From Bradyrhizobium hereditatis (lineage in GTDB: Bacteria; Pseudomonadota; Alphaproteobacteria; Rhizobiales; Xanthobacteraceae), in NCBI RefSeq assembly GCF_020329435.1, contig NZ_JAGKJK010000019.1, forward strand, positions 1 to 64,000: DNA of 64,000 bases, written 5' to 3'. The notes below the pieces were generated by a model. That model saw nothing but the letters and a program-made list of their open reading frames with translations. It had not been told where the DNA came from and made no database searches. Below, one piece after another: positions 43,919-52,749 of this stretch. Each line of letters opens with the position of its first letter. Position 1 is the stretch's first letter. The translations under genes and the position numbers were made by a program.

Positions 43919-45259
43919 GTGCTTGCCGAATCGCTCATGCGCATCGGCGAATACGTTGCTGATCATGGCGTGGTGGGCAAGGGTGATTATCGCGCGGCTC
44001 GGGATCTGTTGATGAGAGTCGCGCCACGGCTTCACGGCCAGGAGTTCGAGCAAACGGGTGAGTCCCCGACGGATACCGCGCTGCGCGTCGCGCTTCATCT
44101 CGACGAAAGTGTCTTTCCTGTCCAGGGCCCGCCGGGCGCCGGTAAGACCCACACGGGCGCGCGCATGATCTGTGCCCTAGCAAGGGTAGGTCAGACTGTA
44201 GGCGTAACGGCAAACAGCCACACCGTTATAGGTAAACTGCTCGACGAAGCCGTCGGTGCCGCTGGCAAGGATGGGTATGCTGTTCGCTGCATGCAGAAGG
44301 TCACGGACAAGGAGTCAGACCGACCGGGCGTAAAGATCACCACAAGTAATCCGGCATTCCTCAGCGCGCTGCAGCGCGATTTCCACCTTGGTGGAGCGAC
44401 TGCCTGGTTCTGGGCGCGACCCGACGCAAAAGGTGCCGTCGACGTTTTGTTCATCGATGAGGCGGCGCAAATGTCACTCGCCAATGTGCTTGCCGTCTCG
44501 CAAGCTGCAAACAGCCTGGTCCTGCTCGGCGATCCGCGTCAACTCGAGCAGCCGATTCAAGAAAGCCATCCAGACGGCGTTGCCGTTTCAGCGCTTGACC
44601 ATCTGCTTGGCACTCACGCGACGGTGCCGCTGGAGCACGGCCTCTTTCTGCCGGTGACATGGCGGCTTCATCCTTCGATCTGCTCATTCCATTCGGAACT
44701 GTTCTACGAGGGGAGGTTGCGATCACTGCCTGAGTTGAGGAAGCAGGAGATCCGATCAAACGGTCGGCTCAAAGGTGCTGGCCTGCGCTATTCGGCTGTC
44801 GAGCATACTGGCAACCAAAGTTCGTCACCCGAGGAAGTCGAGCGAGTATGCGCGCTCGTCGATGAAATCCTGCAGTTGGGTACGAGCTGGGTTGATCGGG
44901 ATGACATTGAAGCGCCAGTCACGCTCAAGGACATCTTGATTATCGCTCCTTACAACGCCCAGGTGTTCGCTTTGCAGGAGCGTTTGCCCAGCGCCTGCAT
45001 CGGTACAGTCGACAAGTTTCAGGGACAGGAAGCTCCTATCGTCATTTACTCAATGACGACCTCCAGCCATGCTGATGCGCCGCGCGGCATGGAATTCTTG
45101 TACAGCGCGAACCGGCTAAACGTAGCGATATCCCGCGCCAAATGCATGTGCATTGTCGTCGCCTCGCCAGCCTTGTTTGAGGCGGAATGCCGGACTCCTC
45201 GCCAGATGCAACTCGCCAACGCATTCTGTCGGTACCTCGAGATAGCAAGCCCGATATGA
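43919..45259 (+). CDS. superfamily-1 helicase domain, C-terminal part of frameshifted gene
   Basis: The second part of the broken gene encodes Walker A QGPPGAGKTHTGA, Walker B VLFIDEAAQMS, motif LLGDPRQLEQPIQ, and a C-terminal IGTVDKFQGQEAPIVIYSM with ANRLNVAISRAKCMCIV, the UvrD/Dna2-type (AAA_11/AAA_12) helicase motifs. The protein sense actually begins at about 43852 in this frame (KKHGDAVDQHPEAVF), upstream of the first ATG, which shows the shift is recent. No ribosome site precedes 43919, so separate translation is doubtful. Confidence 0.75.
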   Translation: MLAESLMRIGEYVADHGVVGKGDYRAARDLLMRVAPRLHGQEFEQTGESPTDTALRVALHLDESVFPVQGPPGAGKTHTGARMICALARVGQTVGVTANSHTVIGKLLDEAVGAAGKDGYAVRCMQKVTDKESDRPGVKITTSNPAFLSALQRDFHLGGATAWFWARPDAKGAVDVLFIDEAAQMSLANVLAVSQAANSLVLLGDPRQLEQPIQESHPDGVAVSALDHLLGTHATVPLEHGLFLPVTWRLHPSICSFHSELFYEGRLRSLPELRKQEIRSNGRLKGAGLRYSAVEHTGNQSSSPEEVERVCALVDEILQLGTSWVDRDDIEAPVTLKDILIIAPYNAQVFALQERLPSACIGTVDKFQGQEAPIVIYSMTTSSHADAPRGMEFLYSANRLNVAISRAKCMCIVVASPALFEAECRTPRQMQLANAFCRYLEIASPI

Positions 45260-45602
45260 TGCGTTGCCGAGTTGGAAAAAGCGCGCAGGGCCGCGGCTCA
45301 AACCATGGAGCACCGACCACGCCGCCAGCATACGTCCAAATGGCACCCCTGATTTCAAATTTCTTCCGTCATGGGATCACTATCTTAGGTCCTTTAGCAT
45401 CGAGTCCCGCTTCCCGCCTTGCGGTCAGTCGTCGTTCCCGTTTTGTTCAGTGGAAGGTGACATGCCAGTCCGCCTGAGCTGCGGATTCCGCTGGTGTAGG
45501 GCTCGCGCTTCGGGATGAATGCGAAAACGACGGGCGCATGTCGGAACTGCGCTGCCTCGTTCGTCTTGTTTCAAAGTCGCCCCGAGACAGGAGTTTCTGC
45601 GT
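45260..45602. other. 343-bp spacer before Ku gene
   Basis: No gene is recognised; the short frames here are in competing phases. It separates the accessory region on the left from the DNA-repair genes on the right. Confidence 0.5.
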
Positions 45603-46535
45603 ATGGCCCCGCGCGCCAATTGGAAGGGTTTTCTTCGACTGTCGCTCGTCACCTGTCCGGTCGCGCTATATCCGGCCACATCCGAGAGCGAAAAAATCTC
45701 GTTCAACCAGCTCAATCGTCAAACGGGGCATCGCATCAAATACCTGAAGGTTGATGCCGATACCGGCGAGGAGGTGCCGAACGAGGACATTGTCAAGGGC
45801 TACATGCTCGACAAGGAAACCTTCATCGAGGTCTCAAGGGAGGAGCTCGAGGAGATCGCGCTGGAGTCCACGCGTACCATTGAGATCGATGAGTTCGTTG
45901 AGAAGTCCGAGATCGATCCGCGGTATCTGATCCGACCGTACTATCTGCGTCCCGATGGCAAGGTCGGCCACGACGCCTTCGCCGTGATCCGCGAGACCAT
46001 CCGTGAAATTAACAAGGTCGCGATTGGCCGCGTCGTGCTGACTAACCGCGAGCATATCATCGCGCTCGAGCCGCTCGACAAGGGGCTGGTCGGGACGCTG
46101 CTGCGCTACCCGTACGAAGTTCGCTCCGAGAACGAATATTTCGATGAGATCCAGGACGTCAAAGTCACCAAGGACATGCTCGATCTCGCCAGACACATCG
46201 TGAACCAGAAGTCGGGGCGGTTCGAGCCGGGCAAGTTCGAAGACCAGTACGAAACCGCTCTCATCGATCTTATCAATCAGAAGCGTGCGGGTAAGCCGAT
46301 CACGCCGAAGGAGCGGCCGCGGGGCGAGAACGTTGTCGATCTGATGGAAGCGCTGCGACGGAGCGTTGGCGGCGCAGCGGGGGAGACCAGGACCCAACAG
46401 AAATCGCCCAAGAAGCCGCGGAAGGCATCGACTGGCCAGAAGGAGATGCTCATGCCGATCGCCGGCAAGAAGCAGGCTAAGGAAACAGCGGCCAAGAAGC
46501 CGGCGTCGAGCAAGTCGCAGCGCAAGTCGGCATAA
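45603..46535 (+). CDS. ku: Ku protein, non-homologous end joining
   Basis: From ATG 45603 (AGGAG about 10 bases before) the protein has 310 residues. The opening RANWKGFLRLSLVTCPVALY and the core HRIKYLKVDADTGEEVP, then GRVVLTNREHIIALEPLDKG are the bacterial Ku beta-barrel. The C-terminus is a Lys/Ala-rich tail (KKPRKAST, KKQAKETAAKKPASS) of the type that binds DNA and modulates threading. Ku homodimers bind broken ends and recruit LigD; no ligase gene is in the window. The start could lie earlier, but family alignment favours 45603. Confidence 0.95.
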   Translation: MAPRANWKGFLRLSLVTCPVALYPATSESEKISFNQLNRQTGHRIKYLKVDADTGEEVPNEDIVKGYMLDKETFIEVSREELEEIALESTRTIEIDEFVEKSEIDPRYLIRPYYLRPDGKVGHDAFAVIRETIREINKVAIGRVVLTNREHIIALEPLDKGLVGTLLRYPYEVRSENEYFDEIQDVKVTKDMLDLARHIVNQKSGRFEPGKFEDQYETALIDLINQKRAGKPITPKERPRGENVVDLMEALRRSVGGAAGETRTQQKSPKKPRKASTGQKEMLMPIAGKKQAKETAAKKPASSKSQRKSA

Positions 46536-46548
46536 CATCAAGCCACGA

Positions 46549-47454
46549 ATGTTCGCACTCAGCTTTCTCGGAACATCGGCGAGCGTTCCATCAGCAGATC
46601 GCAATCACCCCGGCATTCTGATCGAGGCCGGTAGCCATCGCATTCTGGTGGATTGCGGAGAGGGGACGCAGCGCCAGTTGCTGCGCAGCGGCGCCGGCTT
46701 CCGACGGCTCGATCGTATCCTGCTGACCCACGGCCACCTGGATCATGTGCTCGGTATTCCCGGTCTCTTTTCGACCCTGCGGCTTCTGCGAACCGATAAC
46801 CTGATGACGATCCATGCGAGCCCGGGTACCCTCGACGTCGTCGTCCGGATGCTCGCGGGCCTGTGGGGCGAAGGGCGGGCGCCCTTTCCGCTAGAACTCG
46901 TTCCGCTGGCGGCCGGCCAGGTCCTCGACGCCGGCGACTTCACGATCGGCTGCTTTCCGGTGCGCCACCGCGACACCGACAGCTTTGGCTTCTCCTTCGA
47001 AAGCCGGGTCCGCCGTCATCTTCGGACGGACCGTCTTGTAGCCCTGGGAGTGCCAGACGGTCCGGTGCGCAAGGAATTGGCCGAAGGAAAGCCCGTGACA
47101 CTCCCGGACGGCAGGATAATCGATCCCGAAGACGTTCTCGGGCCGCCGGAGGGACGCAAGAAGCTAGTGATCGTGGGTGATGCCGAAAGCACCGAGGGGT
47201 TGGACGAAGAGATTCGAGACGCCGACGTTTTGGTGATTGAGGCTACGTTTCTGGCCCGCGACGCGTCCACAGCTCGCGACTATGGACATCTCACGGCGGC
47301 CGAAGCTGCCACCCTGGCAGCCGCGAGCGACGTCAAGCTGCTTGTCCTGACCCACATTTCCGGCCGATACAACGATCAGGAAATACTAGCGGAGGCGATG
47401 CAGACGTTTCCGAATATCCGGGTTGCAATCGATTTGGATCGCATCGTGATCTAA
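46549..47454 (+). CDS. rnz: ribonuclease Z
   Basis: This 301-residue metallo-beta-lactamase-fold enzyme matches RNase Z: the start MFALSFLGTSASVPS, the ligand motif LTHGHLDHVLGIPG, later GDAEST, and the distal LVLTHISGRYN with a final His/Asp set. It cleaves the 3' trailer of tRNA precursors that lack encoded CCA. ATG 46549 is 13 bases after the Ku stop. Its place between Ku and the TolA-like gene may mean joint transcription. Confidence 0.9.
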   Translation: MFALSFLGTSASVPSADRNHPGILIEAGSHRILVDCGEGTQRQLLRSGAGFRRLDRILLTHGHLDHVLGIPGLFSTLRLLRTDNLMTIHASPGTLDVVVRMLAGLWGEGRAPFPLELVPLAAGQVLDAGDFTIGCFPVRHRDTDSFGFSFESRVRRHLRTDRLVALGVPDGPVRKELAEGKPVTLPDGRIIDPEDVLGPPEGRKKLVIVGDAESTEGLDEEIRDADVLVIEATFLARDASTARDYGHLTAAEAATLAAASDVKLLVLTHISGRYNDQEILAEAMQTFPNIRVAIDLDRIVI

Positions 47455-47471
47455 CCAGCCGGAGAGCAGGC

Positions 47472-48089
47472 ATGGCGAGGAAGCTGAAGACTTACCAAAC
47501 CTCGTTGGGCTTCTATGATCTGGCAATCGCAGCGCCGTCGATGAAGGCTGCTCTGGAAGCCTGGGGCGCGGACAGCAATCTTTTCCATCAGGGCGCGGCG
47601 AAGGAAAGCGACGATCCTGACGTCATTGCGGCAACGTTGGCGGCACCGGGCATTGTTCTGAAGCGTCCCGTTGGCTCTAGCGGGGCCTATAAAGAGAACG
47701 CCGCGCTGCCTACCGATCTCGCCAGAGACGACAGCTCGAAGAGGGCAGGCCGCAGGCCGCCGAGCCGCAAGCCGCAAGAACATCCGAAGCGAACCACCGA
47801 CCAAGCGGCCGACCGGAAGGCCGCACTCGCTTTCGAGAAGGAGCAAGAGCGTCGGAACCGCGAACGCGCGAAGGAAGAGGCTGCCCAGATCAGGGAGCGC
47901 GAGCGTCGGCAGCGTGCTGTCGATAAAGCGCAAAGCGCCTTGGATGAGGCCCGCCGGAAGCACGAAAAGAATGCCGCAGACATTCAAGCTCAGATCGAGG
48001 CGCTTGAGGAGAGATCGCAGACCGAAGTAGCCCGTTGGGAGAAGGAGAAAGCCAGGTTGGACGCCGCCCTGAGACGAGCGCGAGAGTAA
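47472..48089 (+). CDS. coiled-coil protein, TolA-like
   Basis: The 205-residue protein has a compact N-terminal part (about 1-75, KTYQTSLGFYDLAIAAPSMK) and a long charged helix from about 105 (RERAKEEAAQIRERERRQRA, and onwards) that should be a coiled coil. Bradyrhizobium genomes label such proteins 'cell envelope biogenesis protein TolA' because of that Ala/Glu/Lys helix, but it has no membrane anchor or TolA C-terminal domain, so I regard that name as doubtful. It follows rnz by 17 bases. Confidence 0.75.
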   Translation: MARKLKTYQTSLGFYDLAIAAPSMKAALEAWGADSNLFHQGAAKESDDPDVIAATLAAPGIVLKRPVGSSGAYKENAALPTDLARDDSSKRAGRRPPSRKPQEHPKRTTDQAADRKAALAFEKEQERRNRERAKEEAAQIRERERRQRAVDKAQSALDEARRKHEKNAADIQAQIEALEERSQTEVARWEKEKARLDAALRRARE

Positions 48090-48125
48090 CGCTGATGACA
48101 TTCCGAATTTCAATCCGAAAGGCAG

Positions 48126-49246
48126 TCATTCCCTGACGCTGAATTCATCCAACATAAGCGGCAATTGATCTTCGTCTGGTTCGGGATCGGTAAATCCTGA
48201 AACGGAGATTCCGAGCAACCGTATTGCTTTTTTGGGTGGCAACAGTTGCTTCAACAGGTCTAAAGCCAGGCCCGAAAGATCGCTCTCGCTGTCGATGATG
48301 GCGACCGACCTGCTACGGGTGATCAATTCGAAATCGGAAAACTTTACCTTTAGCGTCGCGGTCCGGCCGCGCGCGCCCGTCGTCTCGCAGTGGCGCCAAA
48401 CCTTCTCCATCAGCGGGTGCAATTCCGCCGCCAGAGCTTCGTAGTCCGCCAGATCCTGGGAGAACGTGTTTTCGGCGCCGATCGACTTTCGGATCCGGTT
48501 GGCGCGGACCGGTCGATTGTCGACGCCGCGCGAGATCCAGTAGTAGTGGGCCCGGCCTTCCCGAAATTGGCGGTCATGAACTCGAGTGTCTGGTTACGCA
48601 TATCCAGGCCCGTGAAGATGCCGAGGCCATTCATCTTCGCAGTCGTCGCCGGGCCAATCCCATGGAATTTGCCGACCGGAAGATCCTGAACGAAGCTCGG
48701 CCCCATCCTCGGCGTGATGACGAACTGTCCATTCGGTTTGCGTTGGTCGGAGGCAAGCTTCGCCAGGAACTTGTTGTATGAGATGCCAGCGGAGGCGGTC
48801 AGACCCGTCTCGCTCAGGATTTTGGCTCTGATCAAAGTCGCGATCTCTGTTGCGATTGGTATGCCTTGGATGTTCTCCGTAACGTCCAGGTATGCCTCAT
48901 CAAGAGACAGTGGCTCGATAATCTCCGTATGCTCGGCGAAGATCGTCCGGATCTGTCGAGAGACCTCCTTGTAGACCTCGAAGCGCGGCTTCACAAAGAT
49001 CAGGTCCGGGCATTGGCGCTTGGCAGTTACCGACGGCATCGCCGACCGAACCCCGAACTTGCGCGCCTCATAGCTCGCAGCCGCAACGACGCCGCGCTCC
49101 CTGGACCCGCCAACGGCGACTGGTTTGCCGCGCAAGTCCGGATTGTCCCGCTGCTCGACCGATGCGTAGAAGGCATCCATGTCAATATGGATGATCTTTC
49201 GCTCTCGCGCTTCGGCGGTCTTCTGATCCTGATCCGACGATCTCAT
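48126..49246 (-). pseudogene. dinB: DNA polymerase IV (DinB), frameshifted
   Basis: The N-terminal 220 or so residues read normally: IIHIDMDAFYASVEQ and IEPLSLDEAYLDVT hold the catalytic Asp and Asp-Glu, and ASAGISYNKFLAKLAS follows. At about 48548-48553 (GGGCCC on the plus strand) the frame slips. Past the slip the DinB sense continues in another frame as YYWISRGVDNRPVRANRIRK and ends in the 98-residue frame 48126-48422. The total length is 1121; one added base makes 1122, exactly 373 codons plus stop. So one G is missing, either a real mutation or a sequencing error in a G run. Pol IV does translesion synthesis. Confidence 0.85.
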
Positions 49247-49320
49247 GCGCCAATGATACTAGGAATCGGCTGCCTTGGGTGTCTCCCTTGCCGGAGAACG
49301 ATTTGCGGCAGCGCCGTTCC

Positions 49321-49587
49321 CTAGGGCTCGGGCGGGCATTCAGGACAGGTGTCGCCTATCGAGTCCAAGACCTCGACGATCGCGACGGCGGCCGCCTCCG
49401 GCGAAAGGCCCGGTGGCCGATCCTGCCGGGCTAATTCGAACGCTCGGTTCCGGGCGTGCGGATCCGCGCGGTCCTGCATCCAGCCGTGGTACTCGCATTC
49501 GCGGACTGCGCCTGCCTCCTGCAGCACCGCTATCGCCCATCCGCGTAACGTGCGAGTCGATGTTCGCTTCTCCTTGGTCATCAGCAT
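49321..49587 (-). CDS. small protein of unknown function
   Basis: This 88-residue protein has an Arg-rich N-terminus (MLMTKEKRTSTRTLRGWAIA), a middle with CEYHGWMQDRADPHARNRAF and an acidic end, VEVLDSIGDTCPECPPEP. Three Cys and a His might bind a metal, though that is speculative. AGGAG lies 8 bases before the first ATG. It looks conserved in style with proteins of Bradyrhizobium, but I know no function. It lies between dinB and the SRAP gene, all on the minus strand. Confidence 0.6.
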   Translation of the reverse strand: MLMTKEKRTSTRTLRGWAIAVLQEAGAVRECEYHGWMQDRADPHARNRAFELARQDRPPGLSPEAAAVAIVEVLDSIGDTCPECPPEP

Positions 49588-49722
49588 GGAGATCGCTCCT
49601 GCCTGCGCGAGGGGCGAATCCTTGTGGCCCTCAATTCGTTCCGGCTGTTAACACAAGGCAGGGATTCCAAATCGTCGGGGCAGGCGCTTTTCCACGTGTT
49701 CCGCCGCTCTGTGCAAAGCTGG

Positions 49723-50385
49723 CTAGGCTGCGATCTTGTCTTCCTTGTCTTCGCCGCGCATGACGATCTTCAGCGTGTCATCGGGCAATGGGCGCTGCAA
49801 CGCCTTTGCCTCATCCCAGGGAGCGCGCATCCAAACGTCGCGCTCCTCCTCGGTGGTCAGGATCACCGGCATGGCCTTCGAATGAATTGGCTCGACGACC
49901 GCGTTGGGTGACGCCGTCAGGAAGCCGTAGACGAGGTGGAGGCCAGGGATCGGTTTCGATTTGGTGCCGCGGTCGCCCCTGAACTCGGTCCAGATGCCCG
50001 CGAAACAGAACAGCGGCCGGCTTTCCTCAAGCGCAAACCAGACGACGTCCTTCTTCTTTGTCTCCGGATTTGGCTCGGGGGCGTACTCGGCGAAGCTATT
50101 CGCCGGCACGAGGCAGCGGTTCTCTGGCTTCAGCCAGCCGCGCCAATGAGGTGAGGACGTATTGCGGATATTGGTGACCGGCGGTCCGCCGGTCTTGGGC
50201 GGGGGTGGCATGCCCCAGCGCATCAGTACCAACTCGCGCTCGCTGCCGGCGTTTCGCACGACGGGCGCCGGATAATCCGGAAACACGCCGGGCATGGCCG
50301 GCAGGTTGCCAACATATCGATTGATGACGCGGAAGAGCTGCCGGATTGCTTCCTGGTTGGTGGTGATCGAATACAGATTACACAT
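49723..50385 (-). CDS. SRAP (YedK/HMCES-type) DNA-protein crosslink peptidase
   Basis: From ATG 50385 the protein has 220 residues and starts MCNLYSITTNQEA, with the catalytic Cys2 exposed after Met removal. NIRNTSSPHW, NSFAEYAPE and EPIHSKAMPVIL supply the Asn, Glu and His of the family. SRAP proteins covalently bind abasic sites in single-stranded DNA and protect them. The longer frame up to 50526 is not used: it would run into the IS remnant. Neighbouring dinB and Ku fit a DNA-damage context. Confidence 0.93.
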   Translation of the reverse strand: MCNLYSITTNQEAIRQLFRVINRYVGNLPAMPGVFPDYPAPVVRNAGSERELVLMRWGMPPPPKTGGPPVTNIRNTSSPHWRGWLKPENRCLVPANSFAEYAPEPNPETKKKDVVWFALEESRPLFCFAGIWTEFRGDRGTKSKPIPGLHLVYGFLTASPNAVVEPIHSKAMPVILTTEEERDVWMRAPWDEAKALQRPLPDDTLKIVMRGEDKEDKIAA

Positions 50386-50448
50386 TATCCATCGCCTACA
50401 ATCAGTCAGGTCTGGCACATTACCAAACCTCCTTTTGGTTTGCGCGTC

Positions 50449-50730
50449 GCGACTAGTCCCGAGCGGCGCATCGCACGTTGGGAGCACGAGGCCGTGCTGG
50501 AGAGGGTTCAGCGGCGGCTCGACCAAGAGCCCAACAAGATGACCTTACGCCGTCAAACGGCGGAGCATCCGTTCGGGACCATAAAGGCCTGGATGGGGGC
50601 GACGCACTTCCTGATGCGAAGACAGCACAAGGTTGCGACCGAGATGGCGCTCAATGTGCTCGCCTACAATCTAAAACGTGTAATAGCCATTCTGGGCTGC
50701 CGAACACTGCTGGAAGCGATGCAGACGTAA
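50449..50730 (+). pseudogene. IS1182-like transposase, truncated
   Basis: The frame encodes the last ~93 residues of the same transposase as at the left edge: SPERRIARWEHEAVLERVQR, then the AEHPFGTIKAWMGATHF tail and stop. The N-terminal two thirds, including the DDE catalytic residues, are missing; before about 50449 the sequence is the SRAP upstream region. It is therefore an inactive remnant. Confidence 0.8.
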
Positions 50731-50754
50731 AGGATTTTGCACTGGAGCCAACTC
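50525..50754 (+). repeat. direct repeat copy 2, IS tail
   Basis: Identical to 1-230 over all 230 bases, same orientation. Both copies lose identity immediately after CTGGAGCCAACTC, which probably is the right IS boundary. Left of 50525 this copy continues as transposase, but the corresponding part of copy 1 is outside the window. Confidence 0.95.
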
Positions 50755-51475
50755 TTGGCTTGGGATTGCGAACGGCCCTGTTACACCTGACTAGCTCGCG
50801 TTCCGGGTACGATAATTCCGCCCCGCGTATTTTCTTACCGGAGGGACACTTCGGCTGGCCAGCTCTGTCGTTCATATGTTGCTTCCTCACTCCAACGGCA
50901 CTTAGGTTCTCCAGCCTATACGTGCATTCAGGCGGCCTGCCGAATTCTGTCCTGTTCCTCATCTAGAGCGTCTGGCTTCAGTTGAAGACCGCTCGTCGCA
51001 CGTCGGCTTGCCCCGCGGCCGAGCCAATCTCGCAGCGCGGCATCTTCCGTGAGACTTGCCGAGAGCGGAAAACACAGCGGTGCTGATAGTTTGGCTGCTA
51101 AGGTGACGCCCCGCATTCCTCTGCTGGTCGAAGCGATCGATAACATGTGGCTGCACCGCGACCTTTGTTGTTTCCAAATATGACCTTCTGCCAAAAGGGT
51201 GGGATCATCGCCGGCGGCGCTGGACGCGATCGTGGAGGGTGACGCGGATGGCGCTGAGCGTGAGATCGTCGCCGACATCAGCGAGGCCCGCACATTATCT
51301 TGGCGGCCCTGCAGATTTCAACGGGACAATCGAGGCGCCCGTCCGGCTAATCGCTCGGACCTGGGATTGCCTGGAGTATGCTGCTGAGAATGGATTGTTT
51401 GGAATTGTACTCCAGCATTCTGATTTCGACGCCGAAGTGCCAGGCGTCACACCTTGGTCATGCCGGCAAATCACG
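50755..51475. other. 721-bp spacer, nothing firmly recognised
   Basis: Between the IS remnant and the deacylase gene I see only mid-length, low-complexity frames on both strands (for example 50928-51293 minus and 51239-51511 plus), none with a recognisable motif or ribosome site. This is likely decayed sequence. Confidence 0.45.
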
Positions 51476-52606
51476 CTATTCGGCCTTGACCCATCTTGCA
51501 GCAATCCTTGAGTAAATATCCGAGGCTTCGCGAATGCGTTGAACGGAGCAATACTCATCTGTCTGATGAGCCCTCGCGGCTTCGCCTGGGCCCAAGATGA
51601 TGGTCGGAGGGTTGCCCAGCGCGGGCGTTAAGGCGGACGCGTCGGTGAAATAGGGAGCCGTTCGGGGTTCGGAGCCGGCATCTTCCCCCGTGACCTCGCG
51701 TACGATTCCATACACGTCTTTTATCCACGAGGAATTGGGATCGGTCCAAACAGCACCGACGTCCACAATCGCTTCCAGCAAAATGTCGTCTCCCAACTCC
51801 GCCTTCAGGTGTTCCTCAATGCGCGAATGATCGAGCCCTGGAATGCTGCGGATGTCGATGCCGATTTCAGCGAAATCGGGCACAGAATTCACGTTAAGGC
51901 CGGCACGAACAGTGCCTACGCTAAGGGTCGGAGATCCCAAATATGGATGCGGTGCCACGTTGAACTGGAAAGTCTCCAATGCCGTGAGTACTCGCGCGGC
52001 CTTGAAGGCGGCATTGACGCCGAGATGGGGCATTGATCCATGAGCGGTGACGCCCTTGAGCGTCAAACGGAGCCAGAGGGCACCCTTGTGTCCGACCATC
52101 GCCGCATTTGAGGTGGGCTCCGCCACAACGAGCGCGCCGGCACGCCCAAGAAGGTCGGCGCGCGCGAGATGAAATGCGCCCTCACAGCCAATTTCCTCCC
52201 CCGCAGTAATGACGAGAACCACGCCGCCGGTGCCTTCGAGCTGCCCGGCCATGTCGGCAATAGCTGCGACAAAGGCGGCTACTCCGCATTTCATATCCGT
52301 CGAGCCGCGGCCGTACATCTTGCCGTCGATGATCTCGCCCGCAAACGGATCGACGCTCCATGGCGCGTTTCCAAGTGGAACGGTGTCGACGTGACCGGTG
52401 AAGCATAGGGGAGGCTTGCTGCCGGTGCCTTTTATCCTTGCGACCAGATTGGCGCGACCCGAAGCGAATCTTTGCAGGGCTGTCTCCAGTCCGGCGCCGG
52501 CGAGAAGTTTTTCCAAATATTGAATGCAACTCAGCTCATTGCCGGGCGGGTTGACAGTATTGAAGGCAATGAGTTCGCGCGAAAGTTCTATGGGATCAAT
52601 CGGCAT
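51476..52606 (-). CDS. M20 family peptidase/deacylase, acetylornithine deacetylase-like
   Basis: The 376-residue enzyme has the two-metal M20 motifs: FTGHVDTVPL (His, Asp), GRGSTDMKCG (bridging Asp), TAGEEIGCEGA (catalytic Glu and ligand Glu), VVAEPTSN and, near the end, RAHQTDEYC (His). Sequence style is closest to ArgE-type acetylornithine deacetylase or succinyl-diaminopimelate desuccinylase. It hydrolyses an N-acyl amino acid. Its place at the end of a transport and aldehyde-oxidation cluster suggests a catabolic role rather than arginine synthesis (inference). Confidence 0.88.
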   Translation of the reverse strand: MPIDPIELSRELIAFNTVNPPGNELSCIQYLEKLLAGAGLETALQRFASGRANLVARIKGTGSKPPLCFTGHVDTVPLGNAPWSVDPFAGEIIDGKMYGRGSTDMKCGVAAFVAAIADMAGQLEGTGGVVLVITAGEEIGCEGAFHLARADLLGRAGALVVAEPTSNAAMVGHKGALWLRLTLKGVTAHGSMPHLGVNAAFKAARVLTALETFQFNVAPHPYLGSPTLSVGTVRAGLNVNSVPDFAEIGIDIRSIPGLDHSRIEEHLKAELGDDILLEAIVDVGAVWTDPNSSWIKDVYGIVREVTGEDAGSEPRTAPYFTDASALTPALGNPPTIILGPGEAARAHQTDEYCSVQRIREASDIYSRIAARWVKAE

Positions 52607-52749
52607 GAGGTTACTCGCTCCGCTTTCTCCTCGATTCTATCTGCTGACGCATCTGCAGACCACCAATTCCGTCGATTCAAAAGACCCCGCCTCGTCAAGC
52701 GAGATCGGCCTTAAGGACTGGTGTGGTACGCCTCATTGGTTGGAGATGG

